Source: Pseudomonadota bacterium
GTDB lineage: Bacteria; Pseudomonadota; Gammaproteobacteria; Acidiferrobacterales; UBA6901
Length of the DNA: 46,123 nt
Direction of reading: 5' to 3'
Assembly (NCBI GenBank): GCA_021785795.1
Contig: JAJYEK010000020.1
Span: forward strand, 1-46,123
Position numbers and translations under genes: made by a program. Positions 29,400 to 38,376 of this stretch are shown here, piece after piece (the first letter of the stretch is position 1; every line of letters starts with the position of its first letter). The notes beneath the pieces are model-generated. The model saw only the letters and a list, made by a program, of their open reading frames with translations, was not told the origin of the DNA and did not search any database.

Positions 29400-29846
29400 T
29401 CATGCCCACAGCTTCTGCCACCAGCGCCGGCGATTGCCCGGCAGGGGTCTGCGGCCCTGCAGCTCCCGCGGCGGAATCAGGCTCATGACCCAGCCCGGAA
29501 GCGGAGGATTATCGCTGTAGCCGCAGGAAACGCCGAGGTTGTTGGGATCGAAAATCTTGATGAGCCGCGGTTCGGTCGTGCTGTCGGTGTAGACGATGCC
29601 GCAGTAGTCCTCGCGATGTTCGGTGCGCAGCAGGCTGTCCACTTCCCGAACAAAATCGAGGACCTGTTCGGCGTTGCTCGTCTGCGTCGGCACCGCTTCG
29701 CCGACCGCATAGAGGTACCAGCCCGCCGATGCGTTTTGCCGGACAACTTGCCAGAATGCATCAAGCTGGCTCCAGCTGAGCAGACCGGTGAAGTGCCCGC
29801 GAAATGCCGTTTGGAAGGAATCCTCCGGAGCTGCCGCTGCTTGCAT
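29400..29846 (-). CDS. conserved protein of unknown function upstream of acs
   Basis: A 148-residue soluble protein with no signal peptide. The start at 29846 is chosen because AAGGAG lies six bases upstream. Conserved-looking segments are TAFRGHFTGLLSWSQLDAFW, GWYLYAVGE, HREDYCGIVYTD and LIKIFDPNNLGVSCG; the C terminus is basic and Trp-containing. I recall similar proteins in other Gammaproteobacteria but no name or function. The 36-base spacing to acs suggests co-transcription. The two cysteines (CGIVY and SCG) may be structural or redox-active. Confidence 0.75.
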   Translation of the reverse strand: MQAAAAPEDSFQTAFRGHFTGLLSWSQLDAFWQVVRQNASAGWYLYAVGEAVPTQTSNAEQVLDFVREVDSLLRTEHREDYCGIVYTDSTTEPRLIKIFDPNNLGVSCGYSDNPPLPGWVMSLIPPRELQGRRPLPGNRRRWWQKLWA

Positions 29847-29966
29847 GATTCTCCTTTTCCCCGGTTTTCCGAGATGCCGCCTACTGCACGTGAGACTATA
29901 GCTGATTGCAGGGTCCGTCTCCAAGGGGGGCGGCGCACCGTATTGGTGGCGCGGCCCAGCCGGCAG

Positions 29967-30842
29967 TCATTTTGGATCGTGTCTAGGTTTCCGCGTGGCT
30001 TTCGGGGATTGGAGCGTACGGGCTGCCGGTCCGGACCGCGTTCCGGAGGCCGTCGCAGTTCTGGGACTGCTGGCCCTGTGCGCGACGACGGCCGGTCCTT
30101 TGCCTGCCGGTGCCGCCGAACGGGCGAGCCGGGCCGCTAGCGCGCTGTAGCGCGGAGCCAGTACGATTTCGATGCATCGATTGCGGCTGCGGCCGGCTGC
30201 GGTCCGGTTGCTGGCAATCGGGTGATACTGGCCCATGCCGACTGCTTCCATCAGTCCGGGATTGACCTCTGCGGAGTCCTGGAGGAAGCGCACGACGTTG
30301 GTGGCGCGCGCGGTCGAGAGTTCCCAGTTCGTGGGGTAACGGTCCTTAAGACTGGCTCCGGGCGGGACATTGTCGGTGAATCCCTCGACCCGGATGGTCT
30401 TGTGGTGCACCTTGGCGAGTACGACGCCGACACGCCTGAGTACGTCCTCGCCCTGCCTGCTGATCCTGGCTTCTCCCGACGGAAAAAGGAGCCGGTTCAC
30501 GATGTTCACCGACAGCCGGTCGGCAAGCTGCGTGATCTTGATCTGACCCTGCGCCACCTCGCCTTGCAGGCTGCGGATCATTTCGCTGCGGGTATTGCGG
30601 ATCCTGGCGATTTCATCCTGCTTCTGCTTGGAAAGCCGGGTGATTTCCTGATTCATGCGGTTGCTGAGAAGGACGACCTCCTGCTTGAGGCGCTGGTTCT
30701 CAAGCGCCAGCTCCCGCGTCCGCTCCAAGCGGTCGGCGCTTTGGCGGCGCAGTGTTCCACCGTAACCCCAGTACAGGTAGGAGGCGGTGCCTGCGATGAT
30801 GAGCACAAAAACGAACAGGATCCGGGAGAGATTGTTCCACAT
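29967..30842 (-). CDS. membrane-anchored OmpA/MotB-like peptidoglycan-binding protein
   Basis: A 291-residue envelope protein. The start at 30842 gives MWNNLSRILF and then one hydrophobic helix (about 8-28), which anchors it in the inner membrane. A long coiled coil rich in Arg, Glu and Gln follows (about 35-110). Then comes an OmpA-like domain with RVEGFTDNVPPG and NWELSTARATNVVRFL, the motifs that bind diaminopimelate in peptidoglycan. The C terminus is a low-complexity Ala/Arg/Ser tail. The layout resembles a MotB without flagellar context, so it is more likely a cell-wall tether or scaffold. It heads the leftward gene group ending in yheT. Confidence 0.85.
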   Translation of the reverse strand: MWNNLSRILFVFVLIIAGTASYLYWGYGGTLRRQSADRLERTRELALENQRLKQEVVLLSNRMNQEITRLSKQKQDEIARIRNTRSEMIRSLQGEVAQGQIKITQLADRLSVNIVNRLLFPSGEARISRQGEDVLRRVGVVLAKVHHKTIRVEGFTDNVPPGASLKDRYPTNWELSTARATNVVRFLQDSAEVNPGLMEAVGMGQYHPIASNRTAAGRSRNRCIEIVLAPRYSALAARLARSAAPAGKGPAVVAHRASSPRTATASGTRSGPAARTLQSPKATRKPRHDPK

Positions 30843-31005
30843 CGGATTGCCACCCCTGACAGGCGCCAGACGGCGCTCGTGACTACCAAGCATACCAAGC
30901 CTCCTGCGGTTGCGCCTAGCGCAGTTCGCCGGCCGTGGAGCATGATGTCTCGGCAATTTTGGTCTATGCTCGCCTACCGGATCCGGAATTGGTGGAGGAC
31001 GCGGC

Positions 31006-31947
31006 ATGACGACCAACGATGGGGGGCTGGTGCTTGCGCTCGGAGGGGGAGGAGCGCGTGGACTGGCTCATATCGGAGTGCTCGAGGTGCTCGCCAAACA
31101 TGGGGTGCAGGTGCGCGCCGTCGCCGGTACCAGCGTCGGCGCCGAGATCGGCGCGTTTGTCGCGAATGGCATGCCGCTCGCAGACATGATGCAGCTGGCA
31201 ACCTCGTTTGACTGGAAACAAACACTGCAGCTGTTTCTGCCGGACCTGCCGGCCGGAGGACTGGTTTCCGGCAGGCGGGTCATGAGTTTTCTGACTCAGA
31301 CTATCGGTGACAGCCTGATCGAAGAGCTTGGCATAGGCTACGTGGCATTGGCGACGGATCTCGAGACCGGTGAGGAAGTGGTGCTCGACCGAGGTCCCCT
31401 GGTTGACGCCGTGCGGGCCAGCATATCGATGCCGGCCGTATTTGCCCCCCACCAGCTGGACGGGCGCTATTTCGTCGACGGAGGGGTGGTGAATCCCCTG
31501 CCGTTTGATGTGGCGCGCGAACGCTTCGGGGGTCCGGTGCTGGCGGTAGCGGTGCACGCCGGTGCCCACGGGTTCGGCAGGCCCGAGGCGCATCCGGCGC
31601 GTTCTTCCACCTGGACCGAAAGCGCCCGCCAGCTGCTGCAGCAGCCGTGGGTAGGGCCGGCCGAGGGTTTGCGACAATGGCTCGAAGAGCAGGTCGAAAA
31701 CCACAACGGGGGCAGTTCCGCGCCTCCGGTCTGGCGGGCACGCCGCGTTCTGGATCAGGTGATGGCAATAACGCAGGCGCAGAACGTGCGTCTACGCGGG
31801 GCGCTGGCGGCTCCCGACATCATGCTGGCTCCGGAAGTCGACGGCATCGATTCGTTTGAGTTTTACCGCGGAGCCGAGGCAGTCGCCGCCGGACGCGCGG
31901 CAGCCGAAGCGGCGCTTCCCGCGATCATGCGTTGTGTCGGACGCTAG
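31006..31947 (+). CDS. patatin-like phospholipase (RssA type)
   Basis: Predicted lipid acyl hydrolase. The 313-residue protein has the oxyanion loop GGGGARG (13-19), the nucleophile elbow GTSVG with Ser43, and the dyad Asp in VDGG at 158. It follows the short NTE/RssA-type layout, without transmembrane or cyclic-nucleotide domains. A spacer rich in charged residues (about 185-240) precedes the C terminus. It is divergent from the OmpA-like gene and convergent with the kinase gene. Likely substrates are phospholipids or lysophospholipids. Confidence 0.9.
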   Translation: MTTNDGGLVLALGGGGARGLAHIGVLEVLAKHGVQVRAVAGTSVGAEIGAFVANGMPLADMMQLATSFDWKQTLQLFLPDLPAGGLVSGRRVMSFLTQTIGDSLIEELGIGYVALATDLETGEEVVLDRGPLVDAVRASISMPAVFAPHQLDGRYFVDGGVVNPLPFDVARERFGGPVLAVAVHAGAHGFGRPEAHPARSSTWTESARQLLQQPWVGPAEGLRQWLEEQVENHNGGSSAPPVWRARRVLDQVMAITQAQNVRLRGALAAPDIMLAPEVDGIDSFEFYRGAEAVAAGRAAAEAALPAIMRCVGR

Positions 31948-32099
31948 CCCTCACTGCGCCGGGGCCCGCCGGGGGATCTGCCAGCGGCGTTTCACGGGCT
32001 CTCGCCCGGCGCGTTGGGATGAAATGCAGGTGGCAATCGTTGCCGCCAGGCTCCATGGGCCGAATCTGGCCGGTGTCGCAGACCGGCGGCAGGGTGTTG

Positions 32100-33557
32100 T
32101 CAGCGGAGGCGAAGATCGGCCTGATCCGGAGCTCGGGGTGCCATCCTCGCGGAGAGCGGACGGCGGGGCAGACGAATCACGGCGCAGAATCCGAGCGGGG
32201 TGCCGTCCTGCAGTATCACGTCTCCGCTGTGCGCCCGGGCGATGGTGCGCGCGATATTGAGACCGAGGCCCGTGCCTTCCCGATCGCGCCCCCGTTCCGG
32301 CTGACTGCGGTAAAAGGGCTCGAATACCCGTTCCCGCTCCTGCAGAGGAATTCCGGCACCCGGATCGCACACCGCGATCGTCAACTCGTCGGGACGGTCG
32401 TCGATGCGGATGGTTGCCCGCCCGCCATATTTGACTGCGTTGTCCACCAGGTTCATGAGGCAGCGCCTGAGGTCCTGCGGATTGCCGTAAAAGGGATTTT
32501 CCGCCGCCCCCTCGACGGTCACATTCCAGCCCATGTCCTCGGCATCGATACGAACGCTCTCAGCCAGGGCGGTCGCATCGAATTGTGTCCGGCCCTGGCC
32601 GGGGTCGATGCCGTGCAGGTATTCGAGCGTTGCACCGACCATGGCAGCCATATCGGAAAGATCGCTGATCAAGCGTTCCCGATGTGCGCTGTCCGGCAGC
32701 AGTTCGGTGCGCAGTCTCAGGCGTGTGATGAAAGTTTTTAAGTCATGAGAAAGTGCCGCCAGCATGGCAGCGCGGTCGCGCACATGCTCCTGGATCCGCA
32801 ACTGCATTACGTTGAGCGCCCGTGCCGTGGCCCGGATTTCCGCAGGACCAGTCTCTTCCAGCGGCGCGCTGTTGAGGTTTTGTCCGATGGCGAGCGCGGC
32901 CTGGGCCATTTTTTTCATGGGGCGGGTCACCCATCGGACAGCGATCAGCAGCAGAACGATTGCGATCGCCAGCGAGAGCGCGAGCTTCGGCAGCAATATG
33001 TACAGGCGCGCGATATGTTCGTAAGGCAGCCGTGCGGAAAACGTGACCCAGCTGCCGTCATGCAGCTCGATCTGCGTCACGAAGGCAAATCCGCGTGGCG
33101 CAAGGTAGAACAAACGCAGCGTAAGATACCGGTCCAGGGCGTTGACGGGGGTTTCCGGGAATAACGTCGATTCGTCGCGGCCCGGCTGGGGGACATGGCG
33201 AAGCAGCACATGGATCGGCCAGTGCGCGCCCAGGTCGCGGCGCAGCATGGACTCGAAAACACGCGCGTAAGGCCGCTCGGATGGGCCATCCACCGGGTTC
33301 GGGCTGCGGGAGAGCACGATGGTGAGGCGCCGGTCGCTCAGCCGGCGAACGATCCGGGCCCGGTCGTCGGGACGGACCGCATCGAGCGCTTTGGCAATAT
33401 CCGAGATGTGCTCGGCCACCTGTAGGGTGGTGCTGCGATAAAAGGCCCGGCCGCGATCGAGGATGTTGATCGCCATGCTTACAAGCTGTGTCAGGATCAC
33501 GCCCAGCAGCAATACGCCGGTCATCCAAGCTGCCAGGTTGCGGGGAAAGAGCTTCAC
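32100..33557 (-). CDS. EnvZ-like sensor histidine kinase with altered H-box
   Basis: Membrane sensor of a two-component system, 485 residues. It has a first membrane helix (about 10-30), a periplasmic domain of about 150 residues, a second helix (about 188-208) and HAMP. HisKA follows with the phospho-accepting His271, then HATPase_c (N box DNAVKYGG, G1 DPGAGIP, G2 GTGLGLNIA). The H-box reads SHDLKTFITRLRLR: the almost invariant Pro after Thr is Phe276 here. The start is a GTG directly after the stop of the regulator gene (TGAGTG), so translation is probably coupled. The sensed signal is unknown. Confidence 0.93.
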   Translation of the reverse strand: MKLFPRNLAAWMTGVLLLGVILTQLVSMAINILDRGRAFYRSTTLQVAEHISDIAKALDAVRPDDRARIVRRLSDRRLTIVLSRSPNPVDGPSERPYARVFESMLRRDLGAHWPIHVLLRHVPQPGRDESTLFPETPVNALDRYLTLRLFYLAPRGFAFVTQIELHDGSWVTFSARLPYEHIARLYILLPKLALSLAIAIVLLLIAVRWVTRPMKKMAQAALAIGQNLNSAPLEETGPAEIRATARALNVMQLRIQEHVRDRAAMLAALSHDLKTFITRLRLRTELLPDSAHRERLISDLSDMAAMVGATLEYLHGIDPGQGRTQFDATALAESVRIDAEDMGWNVTVEGAAENPFYGNPQDLRRCLMNLVDNAVKYGGRATIRIDDRPDELTIAVCDPGAGIPLQERERVFEPFYRSQPERGRDREGTGLGLNIARTIARAHSGDVILQDGTPLGFCAVIRLPRRPLSARMAPRAPDQADLRLR

Positions 33558-34274
33558 TCAGTAGCGCCGCACGACGTCCGTCGCCAGAATATAGCCGGCG
33601 CTGCGAACCGTCTTGATGAGTCGGGGTTCACGGCCGCTGTCGCCGAGATGGTGCCGCAGCTGGCTCACGCGAACGTCGATACTCCGGTCGTAGGGGCCGG
33701 CTTCGCGACCGTGGCAGAGTTCGATGAGCTTGTCGCGCGACAGCACGGTTTGTGGATGTTCCAGAAAAATCACCAGCAGCTGGAACTCCGACGCGGCCAG
33801 GGGAACGAGCACTCCGTCCGGGGAACGCAGCTGTCGTTGAGGCAGCGCCAACTCCCATTTCGCAAAAGAATAGCCGCGCACGATGTTGGTGTGGCGGTCG
33901 CCCGTGCGGCTTCTCCGCAGCACTCCGCGGATGCGGGCGACCAGTTCGCGCGGTTCGAACGGCTTGGCGACGTAGTCATCGGCGCCCAGTTCCAGGCCGC
34001 GAATGCGGTCCATGCTGTCGGTTCTCGCGGTCAGCATGATTATCGGAATGTCTCGCTCCCCGCGGATGCGCCGGCAAAGGGAAAATCCGTCCTCGCCCGG
34101 CAGCATGAGATCGAGAACGATAAGGTCGATGGGAGCCTTGCGCAGCTGCTCCAGCATGCTCGGTCCGTCAGCGGCTATGGACGTCTGGTATCCGTAGCCC
34201 TCGAGATATTCCTTGAGCAGACTGCGGATGCTCTCGTCGTCGTCGACGATCAGGATGTGCGCCGATGCGGTCAT
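33558..34274 (-). CDS. OmpR-family response regulator
   Basis: Partner of the kinase gene that follows without a gap. The 238-residue protein has a receiver domain with the acidic pair Asp11/Asp12, phospho-acceptor Asp55 (LIVLDLMLPGEDG), Thr82 and Lys104. A winged-helix DNA-binding domain of the OmpR type follows (LSRDKLIELC, then RSIDVRVSQLRHHLG and IKTVRSAGYIL). The frame continues upstream, but ATG 34274 (MTASAHILIVDDDES) is the homologous start. Direct repeats in the upstream intergenic region are candidate binding sites. Confidence 0.94.
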   Translation of the reverse strand: MTASAHILIVDDDESIRSLLKEYLEGYGYQTSIAADGPSMLEQLRKAPIDLIVLDLMLPGEDGFSLCRRIRGERDIPIIMLTARTDSMDRIRGLELGADDYVAKPFEPRELVARIRGVLRRSRTGDRHTNIVRGYSFAKWELALPQRQLRSPDGVLVPLAASEFQLLVIFLEHPQTVLSRDKLIELCHGREAGPYDRSIDVRVSQLRHHLGDSGREPRLIKTVRSAGYILATDVVRRY

Positions 34275-34337
34275 GGCAATGGCCTGTTTTCCATGATTCC
34301 ATCCTAACCCAGAAGGACAGGTTGCCGCCGCCCGCTC

Positions 34338-34386
34338 ACAATTCCTTACAATTCCCCGGTCGCGGCTCATATTTTGCTTACATTCC
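34338..34386 (+). promoter_or_regulatory. direct repeats and promoter between the regulator and a small secreted protein gene
   Basis: ACAATTCC occurs at 34338-34345 and again exactly 10 bases later at 34348-34355. A close variant, TTACATTCC, lies at 34378-34386, about three helical turns on. Tandem repeats one turn apart are the usual target of OmpR-family regulators. A plus-strand promoter, TTACAA (34346) - 18 bases - TATTTT (34370), overlaps the second repeat. The site may control the small gene at 34467 and the divergent regulator gene. Confidence 0.5.
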
Positions 34387-34466
34387 GCTGGTTTAATGGC
34401 CGCCATCTGCTGGTGCGGCGCTGCCGTAGCGGCAGACTCATCCAAAACCTTTTAAGGAGCACGGAC

Positions 34467-34694
34467 ATGAATAAGATATCATTGATTACTGCGGCAGTGG
34501 CTGCCCTGGGTTTTTCCGCCATCCCGGCATTCGCGGCCTCGACCGCGGCGCCCGCCAACGCCCATTCGCAGACTGTTGCGTCGGCGACGCACGGGTCTCT
34601 CTCGCGCAGTGTCCTCGACGACAGTTCCAGCGATAACGGCTCGAACACGGATCAGGGAAATCAATCCCAGAGCGGCGATGACAGCAGCGACTGA
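34467..34694 (+). CDS. small exported Ser/Asp/Asn-rich protein
   Basis: A 75-residue protein with a signal peptide (MNKISLITAAVAALGFSAIP, cleavage after AFA). The mature part is short, acidic and likely disordered, ending in SSSDNGSNTDQG and QSGDDSSD. The start is firm: AAGGAG lies eight bases before the ATG. The position opposite an OmpR-type regulator, with tandem repeats at the promoter, suggests it is induced by that system. It could be a periplasmic stress protein or a cation-binding peptide; I do not recognise a family. Confidence 0.75.
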   Translation: MNKISLITAAVAALGFSAIPAFAASTAAPANAHSQTVASATHGSLSRSVLDDSSSDNGSNTDQGNQSQSGDDSSD

Positions 34695-34708
34695 GCGGGG
34701 CTGAAACC

Positions 34709-34747
34709 GGCACGGGCGGCGGTTACCGCCGCCCGTGCCATTTCATT
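34709..34747 (+). terminator. strong hairpin terminator after the small secreted protein gene
   Basis: A perfect 14-pair GC-rich stem (GGCACGGGCGGCGG with its complement) closes a three-base TTA loop and is followed by ATTTCATT. It starts 14 bases after the stop codon. The rest of the interval to 34945 shows no gene. Confidence 0.75.
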
Positions 34748-34945
34748 ACTTCCTGCGACGTTTCTGCGCAATTGCTGTGGCATCCGCCGCCTCGCTAGCG
34801 ATCCACGTTGAGATTGGCTTCCGCGGGGTCACCCGGATTCCGAAGCCCCATGCGGGCAGCGGAACGCCGCGCTTGCCATCCGGTCTGCGGCGTCGGGTAT
34901 TTCCGGGGCGGGTCTGCAGGCCGAATCCCGTCCACGTCCCACACT

Positions 34946-37900
34946 TTATTTTCCCTGCTTGGTCCCTGTCGTCCTCAGCAGATCAGCCAGCACCTCTGCG
35001 GTCATGGGCCGGCTGAAGTAGTAGCCTTGCGCGTGCTCGCAGCCCTCTGCCAGCAGGAACGCGCGTTGCGCTTCGTTCTCCACGCCCTCGGCAATGAGTC
35101 GAAGTCCCAGGCTGCGGGCAATGGCGATGATCGTGCGCACGATGGCGACGTCGCTCTGGTTGCCGGGCAGCTCGTGCAAGAAGCGACGATCGATCTTGAG
35201 ATACTTCACCGGGAAATCCTTGAGGTAGGCGAGCGAGGAATAGCCGGTTCCGAAGTCATCGATCGCCGATTCCACTCCCATGGCGCGAAGCTCGCCGAGC
35301 ATGCGGCTGGCCGTTTCGGGATCCTGCATCATCAGGCTCTCGGTGATCTCCACCTCGATGAGCGAAGGAGATACGCCGGAGGCCTCGATGATGGCACGCA
35401 TGCGGGCGACGAGATCCTGTTCCCGGAACTGGCGCGCCGAAAGATTGACCGCAACCGATAGCGGGATTCCTTCCCGCTCCCAGGCGCTGGCCTGGGCGCA
35501 TGCCGTGCTCAGCGCCCACTCCCCGAGCCTGACGATGAGACCGGTTTCCTCCGCCAGCGGAATGAACCGGGAGGGGAGAACTAGCCCCAGTGAAGGATGG
35601 TTCCATCGAAGCAGAGCCTCGGTACCGGTGATTCTTCCGCTTGCCAGCTCGTGTCGCGGCTGGAACTCGAGCGTGAACTCGCCGTGGTCAAAGGCGGTAT
35701 GCAGATTGTTGGCCATGGCCATGAACTCGGACGCCTGGGTGTTCATGCCGGGAGAGAAAAACTGGTACATGTTGCGCCCGGACTCCTTGGCGCGGTACAT
35801 GGCGATATCGGCGTTCTTCAACAGCGTTGAGACGTCGTCGCCATCCTGGGGATAGCAGCTGATGCCGATGCTCGCGGTCACAAACAGCTCGCGCGCATCC
35901 ACTACGAACCGTCTGCTGACGAGCTCGCGGAGCTTGTGGGCGAGCGCGGCCACGTCCGAGGATTCCCTGCATTCGCTCAGGATGATGGCAAACTCGTCGC
36001 CGCCCATGCGTGCCACGGTATCGATTTCGCGCACTCCGTCGCGCAGGCGTCCAGCGACCTGGCACAGCAATGTGTCGCCCACCGAGTGTCCGAGGGTATC
36101 GTTGATGGACTTGAACCGGTCGAGATCGAGAAACAGCACCGCCGCCGAACTCCGGTCCCGCTGCGCGCGGAAAATGGTTTCCTCCAGACGGTCACGCAGG
36201 AGCATGCGGTTGGGCAGGCCGGTGAGCGCGTCGTGGCTCGCCAGGAACTCGAGTCGAGACTGGTAGTCCTTGTACTGCGAAATGTCGTTGAAGACGCCGA
36301 CGAAGTGCGAGACGCTGCCGTCCGCTTCCGGCACCTTGGTGATGCTGAACAGGGCCGGATAGGGCTCTCCGTTCTTGCGCCGTGCCCATAACTCGCCTTG
36401 CCAGTAACTGGACTCATCGAGCGCCTGGCGCAGGTTGTTGGACCGGCTGTCGCTGTCGCGGTCGGACGCGATGACCTCCCAGGGGCGCGCGATGACCTCT
36501 TCAGCCGGAAAGCCGGTGATCGCGGAAAATGACTTGTTGACGAAAATGATGCGTGCGTTCACATCGGTGATGAAAACGGCTTCGGCGGTGTTTTCCAGGG
36601 CGCTGGCGGCCAGCCGCAGCTGGTTTTCCGCGTGCGTGTGCGCAAGCCGTGTCCGCAGGCTATGGATGCCATAGCCCATGTCGTTGGCCAGTTGCTGCAG
36701 TATCTCCACTTCCTCCGGGTCGAAGGCAAGGGCTTGGTCGGCGTAGAGGCTGAAATTTCCGTATACCTGGCTGTCGTACAATAGCGGCAGGGATATCGAC
36801 GATGCGTAGCCTCGCGCCAGAGCGGCGTTCCGCCAGGGCGCGTAGCGCGGGTCGGTTGCGATGTCGCGGGCCATGTCGGGCCGCCGTTCTCGTATCGAGG
36901 TGCCGGCAGCGCCGCGACCCCGCTCGGTGTCGGCCCAGGAGAGCTTCATGGCCTCCACGTAGCCGTTGTTGTGGCCGGAAACCGCAACCGGCCGTATCGT
37001 TCGGTGGGCGTCATGTTCTGCGTACCCGGCCCAGGCCATCCGGTATCCTCCGGTCTGCACCAGGCTGGCGCAGGCCTGGCGCAGCAGGGTGACTTCGTCG
37101 TGGGCGTGAACGAGGCTGTGGTTGACCTCGGTCAGGACCCGAAGCGCACGGTTGGCGCGACGCAGCTGTCGCCGTGCATCGAGTTGCGCGTTTTCCCATT
37201 CCTTCTGCTGGCGTGTCGTCCAGCGGAACGTCCATCCTCCGCCCAGGGCGAGGAGCAGAAGGAGCGCATACGGCACGTCGACCGTGTGCCACCACTGCAC
37301 CCATATCATGCGTGTCGGTATTGTCGTCCAAAAAGTGAGTGGATAATGTCTCAGCCGGCGGAATACGACCAGGCGGGGAACGCTGTCCACGGTAGTCATG
37401 CCCTGGACATAACCGCTTCTGGGAAAATTGCGCGCACGCAGGGTCCGGACCAGGATCCCCGTTTGGGGCCTGTCGTAGACACGGCTCGGATTGGCGGGCG
37501 GCGGCCAAGTGAAGATGAGGTAGCCGTCATCGGTCAGAAGCCCGCTCAGCAGTTCGGCTGGTGGTGGCAGTCTGTTCCACAGCGCCTGCTCCCGGCTGAC
37601 CGGAAGCACCGCCGACAGCAGAAACAGTACGCGGCCGCTCCGGGAGCGCACCGCGTAGCGCAGCGGTATGATCCAGCCGGAAGCAATACGCCCGCGCTTG
37701 GTGGGGCCCACCACCAGGCCGTGCGTGGACATCGTGCGTCGCGCCCCCTCGAGAAAGTGCGGTCCGGATAGATTGGGAAACGGGGCGGGCAGTGTCCGGG
37801 ACGAATTGAGAATCCGGCCGTTGGGCGTCACGGCGATGACCGCGTGCAGTTCCGGATTTCCCCGGGCGAAGCGCTGCAGCAGCGTGCGGCTGCGCCGCGG

Positions 37901-38158
37901 ATGGAGTTTCAGATTGGTTGCGCGCAGCTGCTGGCCGAGTATCCGCAGGCCATGCTCATAATGACGCAAGGCGGATTCGGTCGACCTGGCCACCAGTCCT
38001 GTCACCAGGCTCAGCCGGCGGATCTGTTCCTTTTTGACTTCCTGGAACGAATAGGTGCCGTAGATGATCGCGGCCAGCAGCAGTAACAGCAGCAGCGCTA
38101 CGAACGCTGTGGTGAGGTTTGCGACGACTCTCGATTCCTGCCTGTCATCGACGTGCAT
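34946..38158 (-). CDS. membrane-bound GAF-PAS-GGDEF-EAL c-di-GMP signalling protein
   Basis: A 1070-residue protein that probably makes or breaks down cyclic di-GMP in response to an external signal. A first membrane helix (about 14-36) is followed by a periplasmic sensory domain of about 250 residues and a second helix near 290-310. GAF (about 340-500), PAS (about 510-630), GGDEF and EAL domains follow. The cyclase motif GGDEF is intact at 719-723, with an RxxD inhibitory site (REID, 710-713) five residues before it. The phosphodiesterase side also looks complete: EAL at 847-849, EITES, DDFGTGYSSL and AEGVE. Both activities may therefore exist. It is convergent with the small secreted protein gene. 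Confidence 0.94.
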   Translation of the reverse strand: MHVDDRQESRVVANLTTAFVALLLLLLLAAIIYGTYSFQEVKKEQIRRLSLVTGLVARSTESALRHYEHGLRILGQQLRATNLKLHPRRSRTLLQRFARGNPELHAVIAVTPNGRILNSSRTLPAPFPNLSGPHFLEGARRTMSTHGLVVGPTKRGRIASGWIIPLRYAVRSRSGRVLFLLSAVLPVSREQALWNRLPPPAELLSGLLTDDGYLIFTWPPPANPSRVYDRPQTGILVRTLRARNFPRSGYVQGMTTVDSVPRLVVFRRLRHYPLTFWTTIPTRMIWVQWWHTVDVPYALLLLLALGGGWTFRWTTRQQKEWENAQLDARRQLRRANRALRVLTEVNHSLVHAHDEVTLLRQACASLVQTGGYRMAWAGYAEHDAHRTIRPVAVSGHNNGYVEAMKLSWADTERGRGAAGTSIRERRPDMARDIATDPRYAPWRNAALARGYASSISLPLLYDSQVYGNFSLYADQALAFDPEEVEILQQLANDMGYGIHSLRTRLAHTHAENQLRLAASALENTAEAVFITDVNARIIFVNKSFSAITGFPAEEVIARPWEVIASDRDSDSRSNNLRQALDESSYWQGELWARRKNGEPYPALFSITKVPEADGSVSHFVGVFNDISQYKDYQSRLEFLASHDALTGLPNRMLLRDRLEETIFRAQRDRSSAAVLFLDLDRFKSINDTLGHSVGDTLLCQVAGRLRDGVREIDTVARMGGDEFAIILSECRESSDVAALAHKLRELVSRRFVVDARELFVTASIGISCYPQDGDDVSTLLKNADIAMYRAKESGRNMYQFFSPGMNTQASEFMAMANNLHTAFDHGEFTLEFQPRHELASGRITGTEALLRWNHPSLGLVLPSRFIPLAEETGLIVRLGEWALSTACAQASAWEREGIPLSVAVNLSARQFREQDLVARMRAIIEASGVSPSLIEVEITESLMMQDPETASRMLGELRAMGVESAIDDFGTGYSSLAYLKDFPVKYLKIDRRFLHELPGNQSDVAIVRTIIAIARSLGLRLIAEGVENEAQRAFLLAEGCEHAQGYYFSRPMTAEVLADLLRTTGTKQGK

Positions 38159-38376
38159 GAAACCATACCCAGTCCATTGTAGTTATGATCTGTCGATCTG
38201 CGGCACTCTATTACGAAACGGAGGAGGCCAGCAAGCCGTGCAGCCGACCGGACGTCCCGTGCCGGACTTGCACCCGGACCGGGTTGCGGGCGGCGGCATG
38301 CGGACGCTTGAGCGCCCGGCTATTGCCAGGGCCCAGAGGGCTGCGGCCGTAGATGCGGCGGCTTCCACGAATGTTC

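Noticed and set aside
29967..30842. Reading the OmpA-like gene as flagellar MotB
   Set aside because: No motA or other flagellar gene nearby, and the long coiled coil and C-terminal tail are not MotB-like.
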